Positions 33,920-43,846 of a stretch of DNA of 64,000 nt are shown piece after piece. Made by a program: the position numbers and the translations under genes. Where the stretch lies: the NCBI RefSeq assembly GCF_030818905.1, contig NZ_JAUTAZ010000001.1, forward strand, positions 1,178,001-1,242,000, given 5' to 3'. Within the stretch, counting starts at the first letter, position 1; every line of letters starts with the position of its first letter. A model generated the notes under the pieces. That model was not told where the DNA came from and made no database searches. It worked only from the letters and a program-made list of their open reading frames with translations. This DNA is from Microbacterium sp. SORGH_AS_0888. Its GTDB lineage: Bacteria; Actinomycetota; Actinomycetes; Actinomycetales; Microbacteriaceae.

Positions 33920-34965
33920 CACACCACCATCCCGAACTGCTCGCTGAAGCGGACATCGCCTTCTGCCATGTCGCGCATGTCCTTCACGTCGCTGCGGAAC
34001 ATGAGGGTCCGCTCGAACCCCATCCCGAACGCGAACCCGGAGTACACCTCCGGGTCGATCCCCGCGGCGCGCAGCACGTTCGGGTTGACCATGCCGCATC
34101 CGCCCCATTCGATCCATCGCGCCCCGCCCTTGAAGGTGGGGTGCCACAGGTCGAACTCGGCGCTCGGCTCCGTGAAGGGGAAGTAGTTGGCCCGGATCCG
34201 CGTCTTGGCCTCGGACCCGAACAGCTGTCGCGCGACGTGGTCGAGCGTGCCGCGCAGGTGGGCCATCGTGATGCCGCGGTCGACGACGAGCCCCTCGAAC
34301 TGGCTGAACACCGGAAGGTGCGTCGCGTCGAACTCGTCGGTGCGGTACACCCGACCCGGGCAGACGACGTAGATCGGCAGCTCGCGCTCGAGCATGGAGC
34401 GCACCTGGACGGGGCTCGTGTGGGTGCGCAGCACGAGGTGCCGCTCCTCGGGCGCGACGAAGAAGGTGTCCTGCATCTGGCGCGCGGGGTGGTCGACATC
34501 GAAGTTCAGCGCGTCGAAGTTGAACCACTCGTGCTCGAGCTCCGGGCCCTCCGCGACCTCCCAGCCCATGCCGACGAAGATGTCGCCGACCTCTTCCTGG
34601 AGCAGGCTGAGCGGATGGCGCGCGCCCACGCGCGTGCGCGAGGGGACGGCCGTGATGTCCACCCGCTCCGCTTCCAGCCGCGCGGCGGTCTCGGCGGCCT
34701 GCAGCTCGGCCTCACGCGCGGCGAACGCCTGCGTGACGCGCGCTCGGGCCTGCCCGACGAGCTTGCCGAACTCGGCCTTGCGCTCGTTCGGCACGTCCCG
34801 CAGGCTCGCGTTCAGACGTGCGAGCGGTGAGCCCTCGGCCTGGTGCGCGGCGCGTGCCGCTTTCAGCTCGGCGGAGTCGGATGCGGCCGCGATCGCGGCG
34901 AGCGCATCGTCGGTCGCCTGGGCGACCGCCTCCGGGGTGATCGGGTTCGAAGGGGTGTCGGACAC
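33919..34965 (-). CDS. pheS: Phenylalanine--tRNA ligase alpha subunit
   Basis: Catalytic subunit, 348 residues. Class II synthetase motifs: motif 2 around [15 protein letters not shown] and motif 3 in [10 protein letters not shown]. The N-terminal coiled-coil that grips tRNA-Phe is present (about 20-95). GTG start at 34965 with TAGACT eight bases upstream, so the transcript has at most one or two leader bases. Confidence 0.97.
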   Translation of the reverse strand: MSDTPSNPITPEAVAQATDDALAAIAAASDSAELKAARAAHQAEGSPLARLNASLRDVPNERKAEFGKLVGQARARVTQAFAAREAELQAAETAARLEAERVDITAVPSRTRVGARHPLSLLQEEVGDIFVGMGWEVAEGPELEHEWFNFDALNFDVDHPARQMQDTFFVAPEERHLVLRTHTSPVQVRSMLERELPIYVVCPGRVYRTDEFDATHLPVFSQFEGLVVDRGITMAHLRGTLDHVARQLFGSEAKTRIRANYFPFTEPSAEFDLWHPTFKGGARWIEWGGCGMVNPNVLRAAGIDPEVYSGFAFGMGFERTLMFRSDVKDMRDMAEGDVRFSEQFGMVV

Positions 34966-34995
34966 GGAGATCGAGTCTACGCGGCGACGGGAAGC

Positions 34996-35919
34996 TCAGC
35001 CTGCGGCGCCTCCCGCCGTGCCGTCGAACTTGCCGAGTCCGCGCTGGGCGGCGATCGTCTCGGTCGCGGTGGCGGGTTCCGCATCCCCTTCCGGCTCGAG
35101 GGAGGGCGTGCGGGGCGAACGACGCGTCGCGCGCTCGGCGACGAAGGCCACGTACGACAGCGCGAGGCAGAGGACGACGTAGATCGCACCGCCGACGATC
35201 GCCGAGGGGATGAGCGGCGAGCCGTACGGGGCGTTGGAGCCGAGCTGTTTGACCAGGAACAGCAGCTCCGGGTAGGTGATGATGAAGCCGAGCGCGGTGT
35301 CCTTCAGGGTCACCACCAGCTGGGCGATGATGACGGGCAGCATCGCCCGCACCGCCTGCGGCAGCAGCACGAGCCGCAGGACGCCGGCCTTCCGCAGCCC
35401 GAGGGCGTAGCCGGCCTCGCTCTGCCCACGGGGAAGCGCCTGCACGCCGCCCCGGATGACCTCGGCCAGCACCGAGCCGTTGTAGGCGACGAGGGCGATG
35501 ACGACGGCCCAGTAGGTCGGCATCTTGATCCCGACGACCGGGAGGCCGTAGTAGAGCAGCATCATGAAGACGAGCACCGGCACGGCACGCAGCAGCTCGA
35601 CGACGGCGCCGACCGGCACGCGGATCCAGGCGTGGTCGGAGAGGCTTCCGATGGCGAGCACGAGGCCCAGGACGACCGCGCCGACCGCCGCCGCGGCGAA
35701 CGCGGCGAGCGTACGGCCGGCGGCTTCGACGAACTGCAGCCAGATCGTGCCGTACGAGAAGATCTGCCACTTCTCGGCCGTGAACTGACCGCTGGCGGCG
35801 AACCGCCAGATCACCCAGCCGAGGATGGCGGCCACGACGATGATCGTGAGCACGCCGAGGATCCGGTTGCGCGCGATCGCGCGGGGACCCGGGGCGTCGT
35901 AGAGGACCGAGCCGCTCAT
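34996..35919 (-). CDS. gluD: Amino acid ABC transporter permease (glutamate type, GluD-like)
   Basis: Second permease of the glutamate uptake system. 307 residues with about five or six membrane segments; the ATPase-contact loop is EAGYALGLRKAGVLRLVLLPQA. Overlaps gluC by ATGA. The C-terminal 40 residues are charged and extend past the normal end, as in Corynebacterium GluD. The specificity is inferred from the gluABCD order and the binding protein. Confidence 0.88.
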   Translation of the reverse strand: MSGSVLYDAPGPRAIARNRILGVLTIIVVAAILGWVIWRFAASGQFTAEKWQIFSYGTIWLQFVEAAGRTLAAFAAAAVGAVVLGLVLAIGSLSDHAWIRVPVGAVVELLRAVPVLVFMMLLYYGLPVVGIKMPTYWAVVIALVAYNGSVLAEVIRGGVQALPRGQSEAGYALGLRKAGVLRLVLLPQAVRAMLPVIIAQLVVTLKDTALGFIITYPELLFLVKQLGSNAPYGSPLIPSAIVGGAIYVVLCLALSYVAFVAERATRRSPRTPSLEPEGDAEPATATETIAAQRGLGKFDGTAGGAAG

Positions 35920-36563
35920 CGTGCCACCTTCCATCGGCGCTCCGCATATCGCTGCACCCACCCGAGCAGGAGGGCGAGCACGATGAAGACGACCATGACC
36001 CACAGGAGGACCGCGAGCTGGTTCTCCCCGCGCTCGCTCAGCCAGGAGCGCACCGAGCCGAGGTTGAGCACGGAGAACCCCGCGGCCACCGTCGTGTTCT
36101 TCAGGAGGGCGATGAGCACGCTCATCCCCGCCGGGATCACCGAGCGCGCAGCCTGGGGCAGGACGACCTGGCTCATCACCTGCGTGAAGGTGAGACCGAG
36201 GGCGCGGGCCGCCTCCGCCTGACCGAGCGGCACCGTGTTGACCCCCGAGCGCAGCGTCTCGGCGACGTAGGTCGCGGTGTAGACCCCGAGCGCGCCGATC
36301 GCGAGCGGCATCGAGTCGATGCGCTGCTCCAGGAGCTGCGGCAGACAGAACGCGAAGAAGAACATGACCAGCGTCAGCGGGGTGTTGCGGATCCAGTTGA
36401 CGTACACGGTGCCGACGGCCCGCGCCGCGGGGATCGGCGAGACGCGCATCGCCCCCACGACGAGACCGAGGACGATCGCGATGAGGCCGCCGCCCACCAG
36501 CAGCGCGATCGTCCCGACGATCGCCTCGCCCCACAGGTCGAGGTTGTCCGTGATGATCCCCAT
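35916..36563 (-). CDS. gluC: Amino acid ABC transporter permease (glutamate type, GluC-like)
   Basis: 215-residue permease; contact loop AEAARALGLTFTQVMSQVVLPQA and the NTPLTLVMFFFAF helix typical of the polar amino acid HisM family. The ATG at 36563 has GGGAGG upstream; an in-frame codon at 36623 is less likely. Sits between the binding protein and GluD. Confidence 0.88.
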   Translation of the reverse strand: MGIITDNLDLWGEAIVGTIALLVGGGLIAIVLGLVVGAMRVSPIPAARAVGTVYVNWIRNTPLTLVMFFFAFCLPQLLEQRIDSMPLAIGALGVYTATYVAETLRSGVNTVPLGQAEAARALGLTFTQVMSQVVLPQAARSVIPAGMSVLIALLKNTTVAAGFSVLNLGSVRSWLSERGENQLAVLLWVMVVFIVLALLLGWVQRYAERRWKVAR

Positions 36564-36643
36564 GCGCGTCCTCCCTTGCTTCTCCGGTTCACGTGTGCCG
36601 AGGGATCGGGCGGCGGAGCGCACCCCGCCGCCCGATCACGCGG

Positions 36644-37552
36644 TCAGCCGACGGCGTCGACCGCGGGCTGGGTCGCGCTCACACCGGATGCGCCGAGGTT
36701 GCGATCGAAGATCGCCTGCCACGTGGAGCCGCCGTTGGTGAGCGTCTCGTCCAGGAAGGACTGGAAGGCGGTGTCGCCCTTCGGGATGCCGATCCCGTAC
36801 CGCTCCTCGCTGAAGACGTCGCCGACGACCTTCAGGTTCGAGGGGTCCTGGGCGGCGTAGCCGATGAGGATCGCCTCATCGGTGGTCACCGCATCCACCT
36901 GGCCGGACTTGAGGTCCTCCACGCACGTGGAGTACGTGTCGTACTCCTTCGTCTTGGCGGGGGTCTCCTCCTTGATCCGCTGGATCGAGGTCGATCCCGT
37001 CGCCGAGCAGACCGTGTCCGAGGCGGTCAGCGAGTCCTTGCCCGTGATGCTGGTGTTGTCGGCGGCGACGAGCAGACCCTGTCCGGTGACGAAGTAGGGG
37101 CCGGCGAACGAGATCTGCTGCTTGCGCTTGTCGGTGATCGAGTAGGTGCCGACGTACATGTCGATGTCGCCGTTCACGATCGCCTGCTCCCGGTTGGCCG
37201 AGGGGATCGCCTTGAAGGTGATCTTGCTCTCGTCGTAGCCGAGGGATGCCGCCATCCAGCGCGCGATGTCGATGTCGAAGCCGCTGCGCTGACCCGACAC
37301 GGGGTCGAGGTATCCGAGTCCCGGCTGGTCCTCCTTGACCCCGATCGTGACGCCGCCCGCGGCGCTGATGCGGTCGAACGTGGGGCTGCCCTCGATCGTG
37401 ACGCCGCTCGCGACCTCCCACGGGGTGCTCCCCGATGCCGCGTCGGAGCCCGACGCTCCCGGCGCCCCGCTGTTGCAGCCGGCCAGCGCGAGCGCCGCGA
37501 CCGCGACGCCCGCGGCGGCCGTGATGGCCCGTGTGAATCCTCTGTGTCGCAT
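36644..37552 (-). CDS. gluB: Glutamate-binding lipoprotein (GluB-like)
   Basis: 302-residue binding protein. Signal peptide ends in the lipobox LALAGC, so it is lipid-anchored. Family 3 binding-protein signature appears as GFDIDIARWMAASLG; the ligand pocket segments SFAGPYFVTGQGLL and DAVTTDEAILIGYA are in place. GGAGG is seven bases before the ATG. Between gluA and gluC. Confidence 0.92.
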   Translation of the reverse strand: MRHRGFTRAITAAAGVAVAALALAGCNSGAPGASGSDAASGSTPWEVASGVTIEGSPTFDRISAAGGVTIGVKEDQPGLGYLDPVSGQRSGFDIDIARWMAASLGYDESKITFKAIPSANREQAIVNGDIDMYVGTYSITDKRKQQISFAGPYFVTGQGLLVAADNTSITGKDSLTASDTVCSATGSTSIQRIKEETPAKTKEYDTYSTCVEDLKSGQVDAVTTDEAILIGYAAQDPSNLKVVGDVFSEERYGIGIPKGDTAFQSFLDETLTNGGSTWQAIFDRNLGASGVSATQPAVDAVG

Positions 37553-37611
37553 GTGATGTCCTCCTGGTTCCGTATCCGTGTGTTCCGCCGCGCCGGTGCG
37601 GGCGCGGAGGC

Positions 37612-38403
37612 CTAGTGCGCCAACAGCTTCGACAGGAAGTCCTTGGCGCGGTCGCTCTGCGGTGAGGTGAAGAACTGCTCGGGCGCCGCCTCCTCGACGA
37701 TCTGGCCGTCCGCCATGAACACGACCCGATCGGCGGCCTTGCGGGCGAAGCCCATCTCGTGCGTCACGACGATCATCGTCATGCCGCTTTCGGCGAGGGA
37801 GGTCATGACCTCCAGCACCTCCGTGATCATCTCGGGATCGAGCGCGCTCGTCGGCTCGTCGAAGAGCATGACCTTCGGCTGCATCGCCAGGGCACGGGCG
37901 ATCGCGACGCGCTGCTGCTGGCCGCCCGACAGCTGCGCGGGCAGCTTGCTCGCCTGGGCGGCCACGCCGACGCGCTCGAGGAGCGTCCGCGCCTCGCGTT
38001 CGGCATCCGCCTTGCGCATCTTCTTGACCTTGACGGGTCCGAGCGTGACGTTCTCCAGGATCGTCAGGTGGGAGAACAGGTTGAACGACTGGAACACCAT
38101 GCCGACGTCGGCGCGCAGCGCGGCGAGCGCACGGCCCTCGCGCGGCAGCTCCTGCCCGTCGATCGTGATGGTGCCGCTGGTGATGGTCTCGAGTCGGTTG
38201 ATCGTGCGGCACAGCGTCGACTTGCCCGACCCGGACGGGCCGATCACGACCACGACCTCGCCGCGGTGCACTGTCAGGTCGATGTCTTTGAGGGCATGGA
38301 AGTCGCCGTAATGCTTCTGAACGCCTGAGAGCACGACGAGGGGATCGCCCCGTCGAACGGTGATGTTCGAGGTGCGTGGTGCCGCAGAGTCCGAGGCCGT
38401 CAT
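37612..38403 (-). CDS. gluA: Amino acid ABC transporter ATPase (glutamate type, GluA-like)
   Basis: 263 residues: Walker [11 protein letters not shown] loop [11 protein letters not shown], signature [15 protein letters not shown], Walker B VMLFDEP, switch His in THEM. First gene of gluABCD. TAGCCT lies exactly six bases ahead of the ATG, giving another leaderless start. A hairpin at 38464-38492 separates it from the upstream methyltransferase gene. Confidence 0.94.
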   Translation of the reverse strand: MTASDSAAPRTSNITVRRGDPLVVLSGVQKHYGDFHALKDIDLTVHRGEVVVVIGPSGSGKSTLCRTINRLETITSGTITIDGQELPREGRALAALRADVGMVFQSFNLFSHLTILENVTLGPVKVKKMRKADAEREARTLLERVGVAAQASKLPAQLSGGQQQRVAIARALAMQPKVMLFDEPTSALDPEMITEVLEVMTSLAESGMTMIVVTHEMGFARKAADRVVFMADGQIVEEAAPEQFFTSPQSDRAKDFLSKLLAH

Positions 38404-38463
38404 CTCGACAGGCTAGGAAGCGATCAGGCCTCGCTCATGGTTATCCACAGGTATCTCATCGTG

Positions 38464-38492
38464 CTCTCATCTTCTTCTCATCAAGATGAGAG
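38464..38492 (-). terminator. Hairpin between the rRNA methyltransferase gene and gluA
   Basis: Perfect 10-bp inverted repeat CTCTCATCTT / AAGATGAGAG with a nine-base loop, six bases after the methyltransferase stop. The arms are A/T-rich for this genome and the TGAGA word recurs several times around it, so an operator for gluA is an alternative to a terminator. Confidence 0.5.
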
Positions 38493-38498
38493 GTCTTC

Positions 38499-39308
38499 TC
38501 ACGAGGATGCCGCGCGCTGCGCGAACGCCGACTCGTAGAGGCAGACGCTGGCGGCGGTCGCGAGGTTCAGCGATTCCGCCTTGCCATAGATGGGCAGTCG
38601 GAGCGCGGTCTCCGCGAGGGCGAGGGCCTCGTCGGCGAGGCCGCGCGCCTCATTGCCGAACAGCCACGCCGTCGGCGCCGCCAGCAGTCCGCTGCCGCGG
38701 GCTTCGAGCAGATCGTCGCCCTTCACGTCGGCGGCGATGACGCGCAGGCCGGCCGCGGTCACGGCGGACACGACGTCGGCGAGCTCGCCCGCGCGCGCCA
38801 CCGGCACGTGGTAGAGCGAGCCTGTCGTGGCCCGCACGACCTTGGGGTTGTAGGGGTCGACCGTGCGTCCGGTGAGGACGACGGCGTCTGCGCCCGCCGC
38901 ATCCGCCGCCCGGATGATCGTTCCGAGGTTTCCGGGGTCGCGCACCTCCTCGCAGATGGCGAGCAGCCGCGGCGCGTCCGCGAGGACATCGCGCAGCGCG
39001 ACGGGGAACTGCCGTGCGACGGCGACGATCCCCTGCGGGGTGACGGTGTCGGCCATCGCGTCGAGCACGCTCTCGCTCGCGTACTGCACCTCGATGCCGG
39101 CCGCGCGGGCGTCGTCGCGGAGGGACGGATGCCGCTCCATCGCCGTCGGCGTGGCGAACAGGTCGACGAGCGACTCGGGGCGGAAGGCGATGGCCTCCCG
39201 CACGGCCTGCGGCCCTTCGAGCAGGAACAGCCCGGTGTCTTCGCGCGCACTGCGTTTGGCAAGCTTCGCGACGGCACGCACGCGCGGTGATCGCGGGTTC
39301 TCCAGCAC
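38499..39308 (-). CDS. SpoU/TrmH family RNA methyltransferase
   Basis: 269 residues. Transfers methyl from S-adenosylmethionine to a ribose 2'-OH of rRNA or tRNA; the exact target is not evident. SpoU knot motifs: NLGTIIRAADAAGADAVVL (motif 1), WLFGNEARGL (motif 2) and LPIYGKAESLNLATAASVCLYE (motif 3). N-terminal SpoU substrate-binding domain at about 1-90. GTG start with TAAGCT six bases upstream. It follows infC-rpmI-rplT, the usual neighbourhood in actinobacteria. Confidence 0.92.
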   Translation of the reverse strand: MLENPRSPRVRAVAKLAKRSAREDTGLFLLEGPQAVREAIAFRPESLVDLFATPTAMERHPSLRDDARAAGIEVQYASESVLDAMADTVTPQGIVAVARQFPVALRDVLADAPRLLAICEEVRDPGNLGTIIRAADAAGADAVVLTGRTVDPYNPKVVRATTGSLYHVPVARAGELADVVSAVTAAGLRVIAADVKGDDLLEARGSGLLAAPTAWLFGNEARGLADEALALAETALRLPIYGKAESLNLATAASVCLYESAFAQRAASS

Positions 39309-39345
39309 GACACCAGCTTAGGGCGCGCCGACCGCCCGGGAATGC

Positions 39346-39379
39346 GGAAGGCGCCCGCCGAGAACGGCGGGCGCCTTCC
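39346..39379 (-). terminator. Terminator after rplT
   Basis: Perfect 15-bp inverted repeat, GGAAGGCGCCCGCCG and its complement, with a four-base loop, ten bases after the rplT stop. It lies ahead of the separately promoted methyltransferase gene, so it should end the infC-rpmI-rplT transcript. Confidence 0.85.
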
Positions 39380-39388
39380 GAACGATGA

Positions 39389-39775
39389 TCAGGCCGAGGC
39401 CTTGGCGGCGTTCACATCGGCCGGCAGCGCACCCTTGGCGGTCGCGACGAGCGAGGCGAAGGTGGCCGGCTCGTTGACGGCGAGCTCCGCGAGGATGCGG
39501 CGGTCGACCTGCACACCCGCGAGGCCGAGGCCCTGGATGAAGCGGTTGTAGGTGAGGCCGTTCTGGCGGGCCGCAGCGTTGATGCGCTGGATCCACAGAC
39601 GACGGAAGTCGCCCTTGCGCTTGCGACGGTCGCGGTAGGCGTAGACGAGGGAGTGGGTGACCTGCTCCTTCGCCTTGCGGTACAGGCGGGACCGCTGGCC
39701 GCGGTAACCGGAGGCGCGCTCGAGGATGACCCGACGCTTCTTGTGGGCGTTTACTGCCCGCTTGACTCTAGCCAT
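39389..39775 (-). CDS. rplT: Ribosomal protein bL20
   Basis: 128 residues, opens [19 protein letters not shown] and contains [22 protein letters not shown], characteristic of bL20, which nucleates assembly of the large subunit. It ends with a slightly longer alanine-rich tail. Third gene after infC and rpmI. Confidence 0.98.
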   Translation of the reverse strand: MARVKRAVNAHKKRRVILERASGYRGQRSRLYRKAKEQVTHSLVYAYRDRRKRKGDFRRLWIQRINAAARQNGLTYNRFIQGLGLAGVQVDRRILAELAVNEPATFASLVATAKGALPADVNAAKASA

Positions 39776-39803
39776 GTCTATCTATTCCAATCGTGCGGGG
39801 CGC

Positions 39804-40000
39804 TCAGATGCCGAGGAGCTTCTTGGCGACCTTGGCGTCACCCGGGGCGAGGATCTTGTCCGCCGACAGACGGCGGGTGCGCTTGGTGGGCTTGCCCTCG
39901 AAGTTGTGGCGGAGGTTCGCCTGCTGCTTCTTGATCTTGCCGCTACCGGTGACCTTGAAGCGCTTCTTGGCACCGGAGAGTGCGTCTTCTGCTTCGGCAT
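39804..40000 (-). pseudogene. rpmI: Ribosomal protein bL35, apparent 2-bp insertion
   Basis: The ATG at 40000 (GGAAGAG upstream) gives MPKQKTHS, then the frame breaks. One frame over, [29 protein letters not shown] continues to KKLLGI and a stop at 39804. CACTCTCCGGTG stands where CACTCCGGTG is expected (near 39977-39983); removing one TC gives exactly 64 residues, the normal bL35 length. A broken copy of a ribosomal gene in its normal operon is most likely a sequence error. Confidence 0.9.
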
Positions 40001-40047
40001 TTCTCTTCCTTCGTTGTGTTTCCCGCGGAGCGGGAGTCGTGGGGGCC

Positions 40048-40674
<627 letters not shown>

Positions 40675-40894
40675 GCGGAACTCCTCTGACGTAGCGAACT
40701 CTGCCACCACGCCACGGGTGCGGCGCGGGCGAAAGAGAGCGCACGCCACCCGCCGACGCTCTCGCGCCGACTTCATGCACCCTCGTCTGCTCCCTGACGG
40801 GAGAACGGGGCACGATGACCCGGTAGCCTGGAACGGCCAACGCGGGTGGGATGTGATCCTCTTTCGAACGGAGCAGACGCTCCGGTGCCCGCAT

Positions 40895-40903
40895 AGTCTA
40901 GCA
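40895..40903 (-). promoter_or_regulatory. Candidate extended -10 promoter of infC
   Basis: Minus strand TGCTAGACT matches the extended -10 form TGNTANNNT. No good -35 is visible. Initiation here leaves a leader of about 210 bases ahead of infC, long enough for leader-level control of the infC-rpmI-rplT transcript; I could not identify a known L20 leader fold by eye. Confidence 0.45.
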
Positions 40904-40914
40904 GAAAGCACGCC

Positions 40915-41310
40915 GTGGACTCGACTCCCGCCTCCTCCCACTCCGACGACGCCCGCGAGGAGCGGTGGCGGGAGCAGGAGCGAGCCGCATCCGCCGCCAC
41001 TCGCGACATCGCCGACGTCCCGGCGGTCGAGGTCATCACGACGACCGCGGTGCACCTCATGAGCGCGGCCGCGGTCAAGGTCGGCCTCGCCGACGACCCC
41101 GCGACACAGACCGATCTCGACGAGGCACGCAAGCTCATCAACGCGCTCGCGGGGCTGATCACGGCGGGCGCGCCCGAGATCAGCGACATGCACGCCCGCT
41201 CGCTCCGCGATGGCCTGCGGTCGCTGCAGCTCGCCTTCCGCGAGGCCTCCGTGATCCCCGACCCGATCGGCAAGGGCCCCGGCGAGAAGTACACCGGCCC
41301 CGTCACCTGA
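40915..41310 (+). CDS. DUF1844 family protein
   Basis: 131 residues, cytoplasmic. [21 protein letters not shown] and [16 protein letters not shown] are the helical DUF1844 core; function unknown. It is divergent from infC, its normal neighbour in actinobacteria. GTG start at 40915; TAGTCT lies 15 bases upstream, on the opposite strand of the infC -10 box, so the two promoters overlap. Confidence 0.85.
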   Translation: MDSTPASSHSDDAREERWREQERAASAATRDIADVPAVEVITTTAVHLMSAAAVKVGLADDPATQTDLDEARKLINALAGLITAGAPEISDMHARSLRDGLRSLQLAFREASVIPDPIGKGPGEKYTGPVT

Positions 41311-41320
41311 GCCCCTCCCC

Positions 41321-41434
41321 CTGCGCCCTCGCCCGGCCCAGTCCCCGCCCGGCCCTGCGCCCTCGCCCGGCCCAGTCCCCGCCCGGCCCTGCGCCCTCGC
41401 CCGGCCCAGTCCCCGCCCGGCCCTGCGCCCTCCC
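41321..41434. repeat. 34-bp tandem repeat, three full copies and a partial one
   Basis: A C-rich unit beginning CTGCGCCCTCGCCCGGCCCA repeats with a period of exactly 34 bases at 41321, 41355, 41389 and 41423, the last copy broken after about 12 bases. Copies are identical where complete. It lies just past the DUF1844 stop; no coding role is seen. The purely C/G-rich strand bias could make it structured in RNA. Confidence 0.9.
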
Positions 41435-41497
41435 GCGCCCCGCGCCCCCGCCCCGCCCTGCGCCGGCCCGCACCGCGGGAGGGAGGCACCATGACCA

Positions 41498-41570
41498 TGT
41501 CCCACTTTCGAACGGTCGGTGTCCCAGTTGTGACCGCTCGGCGGCACGCTCAGCGGTTCAAACTGGGACA
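41498..41570. repeat. Inverted-repeat element with TGTCCCA ends
   Basis: TGTCCCAGTTGTGACCGCT (41520-41538) is the near-perfect inverted partner of AGCGGTTCAAACTGGGACA (41552-41570), with a 13-base loop. A third related copy, ATGTCCCACTTTCGAACGG, lies directly before it at 41498-41516. The structure looks like the end of a decayed mobile element or a small non-autonomous one. No transposase frame is present. The space 41311-41629 holds nothing else recognisable. Confidence 0.6.
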
Positions 41571-41645
41571 TGCTCGCCAGCGGAAGCGATGGCGCAGGCT
41601 CGCCGGCGGTTCACGCGGGGACATGCTCGTCAGCGGGAGCGATGG
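41554..41645. repeat. 39-bp direct repeat overlapping the end of the SseB-like gene
   Basis: 41554-41592 and 41607-41645 share CGGTTCA, then GGGACATGCTCG, CAGCGG and AGCGATGG, with about six mismatches over 39 bases. The second copy runs through the stop codon of the SseB-like gene at 41630, so the gene's last codons belong to the repeat. Confidence 0.6.
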
Positions 41646-42424
41646 AGCTTCACCGTGAGCGAGTCCACCAGGGTCGCGATGCGGTCATCCGCCGCCCACC
41701 GGCGCGCGAGCCGCGCGAGGACGGCGTCGAGCTCCTGCTGCTCGAGCCCGTCCGTGAGCTCCAGGTGCACGATCAGCTCCGGCCCTGCGCCGCGCGCGCC
41801 GGCATCCCCCGGCTCGACGCCCAGATCGAGCACCGCGAGCTCCGCGCCGATGCTCTCCTGGAGGCCGCGGAACACCTCCGGACTGCGCCATGAGGGTTCC
41901 CACGGCTCTCCCCGCCCGATCGCCCACACGGCGGGGCGGCGGACGACGAACTCGGTGTCCGAGCCGGGATCGACCACGATCAGGTCGGTGTCGTCCACGA
42001 CGGCCGCCAGCGCTGTCCTGATCCCCTCGACGGGCACCGGACGGGCGACCGAATCCCAGCGGCCGAGCGTGTCCACCGAGGTGAAGACGGGGAGCACCCG
42101 CCGCCCGTCGGGGGCGGCGACCGTGACGATCGAGAGCTCCTGCGTCTTGTCGACGACGAGGCCGGTGGGCCCGATGCCCTCGTCGCCCTTCTCGGCGACG
42201 AGGGGGATGAGCAGACGCGCGTCGCGGTACGCGTCGACGACGGCGACCTCGTCGCCCTCGCCCGCACGGAAGGCCCGTAACGCGGCGGCGAGGGCCGGAT
42301 CGGCTGAGCCGTCATCGCCCGCGTGCGGGTTCGGCTCGAACCGGCGTCCCTCCCAGGGGACTCCGGCGGAGTCGGTGCCGCACGCGTGCCCGGCGTCGGG
42401 CGCGTGCTCAGCCTCCGGCGACAT
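41630..42424 (-). CDS. SseB-like protein
   Basis: 264 residues with two SseB-type domains: [17 protein letters not shown]...[22 protein letters not shown] in the first half and a related C-terminal half from about 175 ([24 protein letters not shown]). The family is widespread and functionally unclear. The ATG at 42424 lies inside the last codons of hisA (17-base overlap), so it is translated with the his genes. The last codons overlap a direct repeat, so the true C-terminus may have been changed by the repeat event. Confidence 0.75.
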   Translation of the reverse strand: MSPEAEHAPDAGHACGTDSAGVPWEGRRFEPNPHAGDDGSADPALAAALRAFRAGEGDEVAVVDAYRDARLLIPLVAEKGDEGIGPTGLVVDKTQELSIVTVAAPDGRRVLPVFTSVDTLGRWDSVARPVPVEGIRTALAAVVDDTDLIVVDPGSDTEFVVRRPAVWAIGRGEPWEPSWRSPEVFRGLQESIGAELAVLDLGVEPGDAGARGAGPELIVHLELTDGLEQQELDAVLARLARRWAADDRIATLVDSLTVKLHRSR

Positions 42425-43154
42425 CCAACGCCTCGGCCAGCGTGAACGCCCCGGCGTACAGCGCCTTGCCGACGATGGCGCCCTCGACCCCGAGGGGCAC
42501 GAGCTCGCGGAGGGCGGCGATGTCGTCGAGGCTGGAGATGCCACCGGACGCGACGACCGGCTTGGGGGTGCGCGTGGTCATCTCGCGCAGCAGCTCGATG
42601 TTCGGCCCCTTGAGGGTGCCGTCCTTCGTCACGTCGGTCACGACGTAGCGGCTGCAGCCCGCGTCCTCGAGCCGGTCGAGCACGGTCCACAGATCGCCGC
42701 CGTCGCGCGTCCAGCCGCGCGCGGCGAGCGTCGTGCCGCGCACGTCGAGCCCGACGGCGATCGCGTCACCGTAGCGGCCGATCACATCGGCGGCCCACTC
42801 GGGGTTCTCGAGAGCGGCCGTGCCGAGGTTGATGCGAGCGGCGCCGGACTCCAGCGCGGCCTCGAGCGAGGCGTCGTCACGGATCCCGCCGGACAGCTCG
42901 ACCTGGACACCCTTGACCTGCCGGATGACCTTGCGCATGGTCGCGGCGTTGCTGCCGCGACCGAACGCGGCGTCGAGATCCACGAGGTGGATCCACTCGG
43001 CGCCCTGGCGCGCCCACTCGACGGCGGCGTCGACCGGATCGCCGTAGTGGGTCTCGCTGCCGGCCTCACCCTGGGTGAGGCGCACGGCCTTGCCGTCGGC
43101 GACGTCGACCGCGGGCAGCAGTGTCAATGCGGGCGTGGACGCGAAATCGTTCAT
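42408..43154 (-). CDS. hisA: Phosphoribosyl isomerase HisA/PriA
   Basis: Isomerises ProFAR to PRFAR in histidine synthesis; in many actinobacteria the same enzyme (PriA) also does the TrpF step. 248 residues, TIM barrel: [15 protein letters not shown] at strand one, with the catalytic Asp, and [12 protein letters not shown] near the second acid. The [16 protein letters not shown] segment ([16 protein letters not shown]) is of the PriA type. ATG at 43154 with GAGGAG close upstream. Confidence 0.93.
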   Translation of the reverse strand: MNDFASTPALTLLPAVDVADGKAVRLTQGEAGSETHYGDPVDAAVEWARQGAEWIHLVDLDAAFGRGSNAATMRKVIRQVKGVQVELSGGIRDDASLEAALESGAARINLGTAALENPEWAADVIGRYGDAIAVGLDVRGTTLAARGWTRDGGDLWTVLDRLEDAGCSRYVVTDVTKDGTLKGPNIELLREMTTRTPKPVVASGGISSLDDIAALRELVPLGVEGAIVGKALYAGAFTLAEALDVAGG

Positions 43155-43201
43155 AGCTCCTCGGGACTCGCGCGGACACCCGCCGCGCACGAGGTACGAC
43201 A

Positions 43202-43846
43202 CTAGTCGGCGCGGAGGGTGCCGAGCCAGTTGGCCAGGAGTCGGATGCCCGCGGCTCCGGACTTCTCGGGGTGGAACTGCGTCGCCGAGAGCGGTCCGTT
43301 CTCGACCGCGGCGAGGAACGGGGCGCCGTAATCGCACCAGGTCAGGCGCGGCTGCGGGAAGGGCGGTTGCGTCTGGAGGAGCCAGTCACGCGCGCCGAAG
43401 GAGTGGACGAAGTAGAAGCGCTCCTGCTCGATGCCCGAGAACAGCGCGGACCCGGCATCCGGCCTGACGGTGTTCCAGCCCATGTGGGGAAGCACCGGCG
43501 CGTCGAGCTCGGTCACCACGCCCGGCCACTGGCCGAGCCCGTCCGTGTCCACGCCGCGCTCCACGCCGCGGCCGAACAGCACCTGCATGCCGACGCAGAT
43601 GCCGAGCACCGGCCGGCCGCCGGCGAGGCGGCGATCGATGAGCTCGTCGCCCCTGCTCGCGCGCAGGGCGTCCATGACGGCACGGTAGGCACCGACGCCG
43701 GGGACGACCAGCCCGTCGGCCTCCTCGATGAGCGCACGGTCAGCGGTGAGCCGCGCGTCGGCGCCGGCGGCGACGAGCGCCTTGACGGCGGAGTGGACGT
43801 TGCCCGAGCCGTAGTCGAGCACCGCGACGAGCGGGGCAGCGCTCAC
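43202..43846 (-). CDS. hisH: Imidazole glycerol phosphate synthase glutaminase subunit
   Basis: Provides ammonia to HisF. 214 residues, class I glutaminase: Cys in [10 protein letters not shown], His and Glu in [11 protein letters not shown] start overlapping the hisB stop (GTGA). Longer loop after [16 protein letters not shown] than usual but nothing missing. Confidence 0.96.
   Translation of the reverse strand: MSAAPLVAVLDYGSGNVHSAVKALVAAGADARLTADRALIEEADGLVVPGVGAYRAVMDALRASRGDELIDRRLAGGRPVLGICVGMQVLFGRGVERGVDTDGLGQWPGVVTELDAPVLPHMGWNTVRPDAGSALFSGIEQERFYFVHSFGARDWLLQTQPPFPQPRLTWCDYGAPFLAAVENGPLSATQFHPEKSGAAGIRLLANWLGTLRAD

Noticed and set aside
38404..38498. Small gene between gluA and the methyltransferase
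   Set aside because: Only 95 bases, filled by a hairpin and the gluA -10 region.
41321..41434. CRISPR array
   Set aside because: The 34-base units are contiguous, with no unique spacers, and no cas gene is near.
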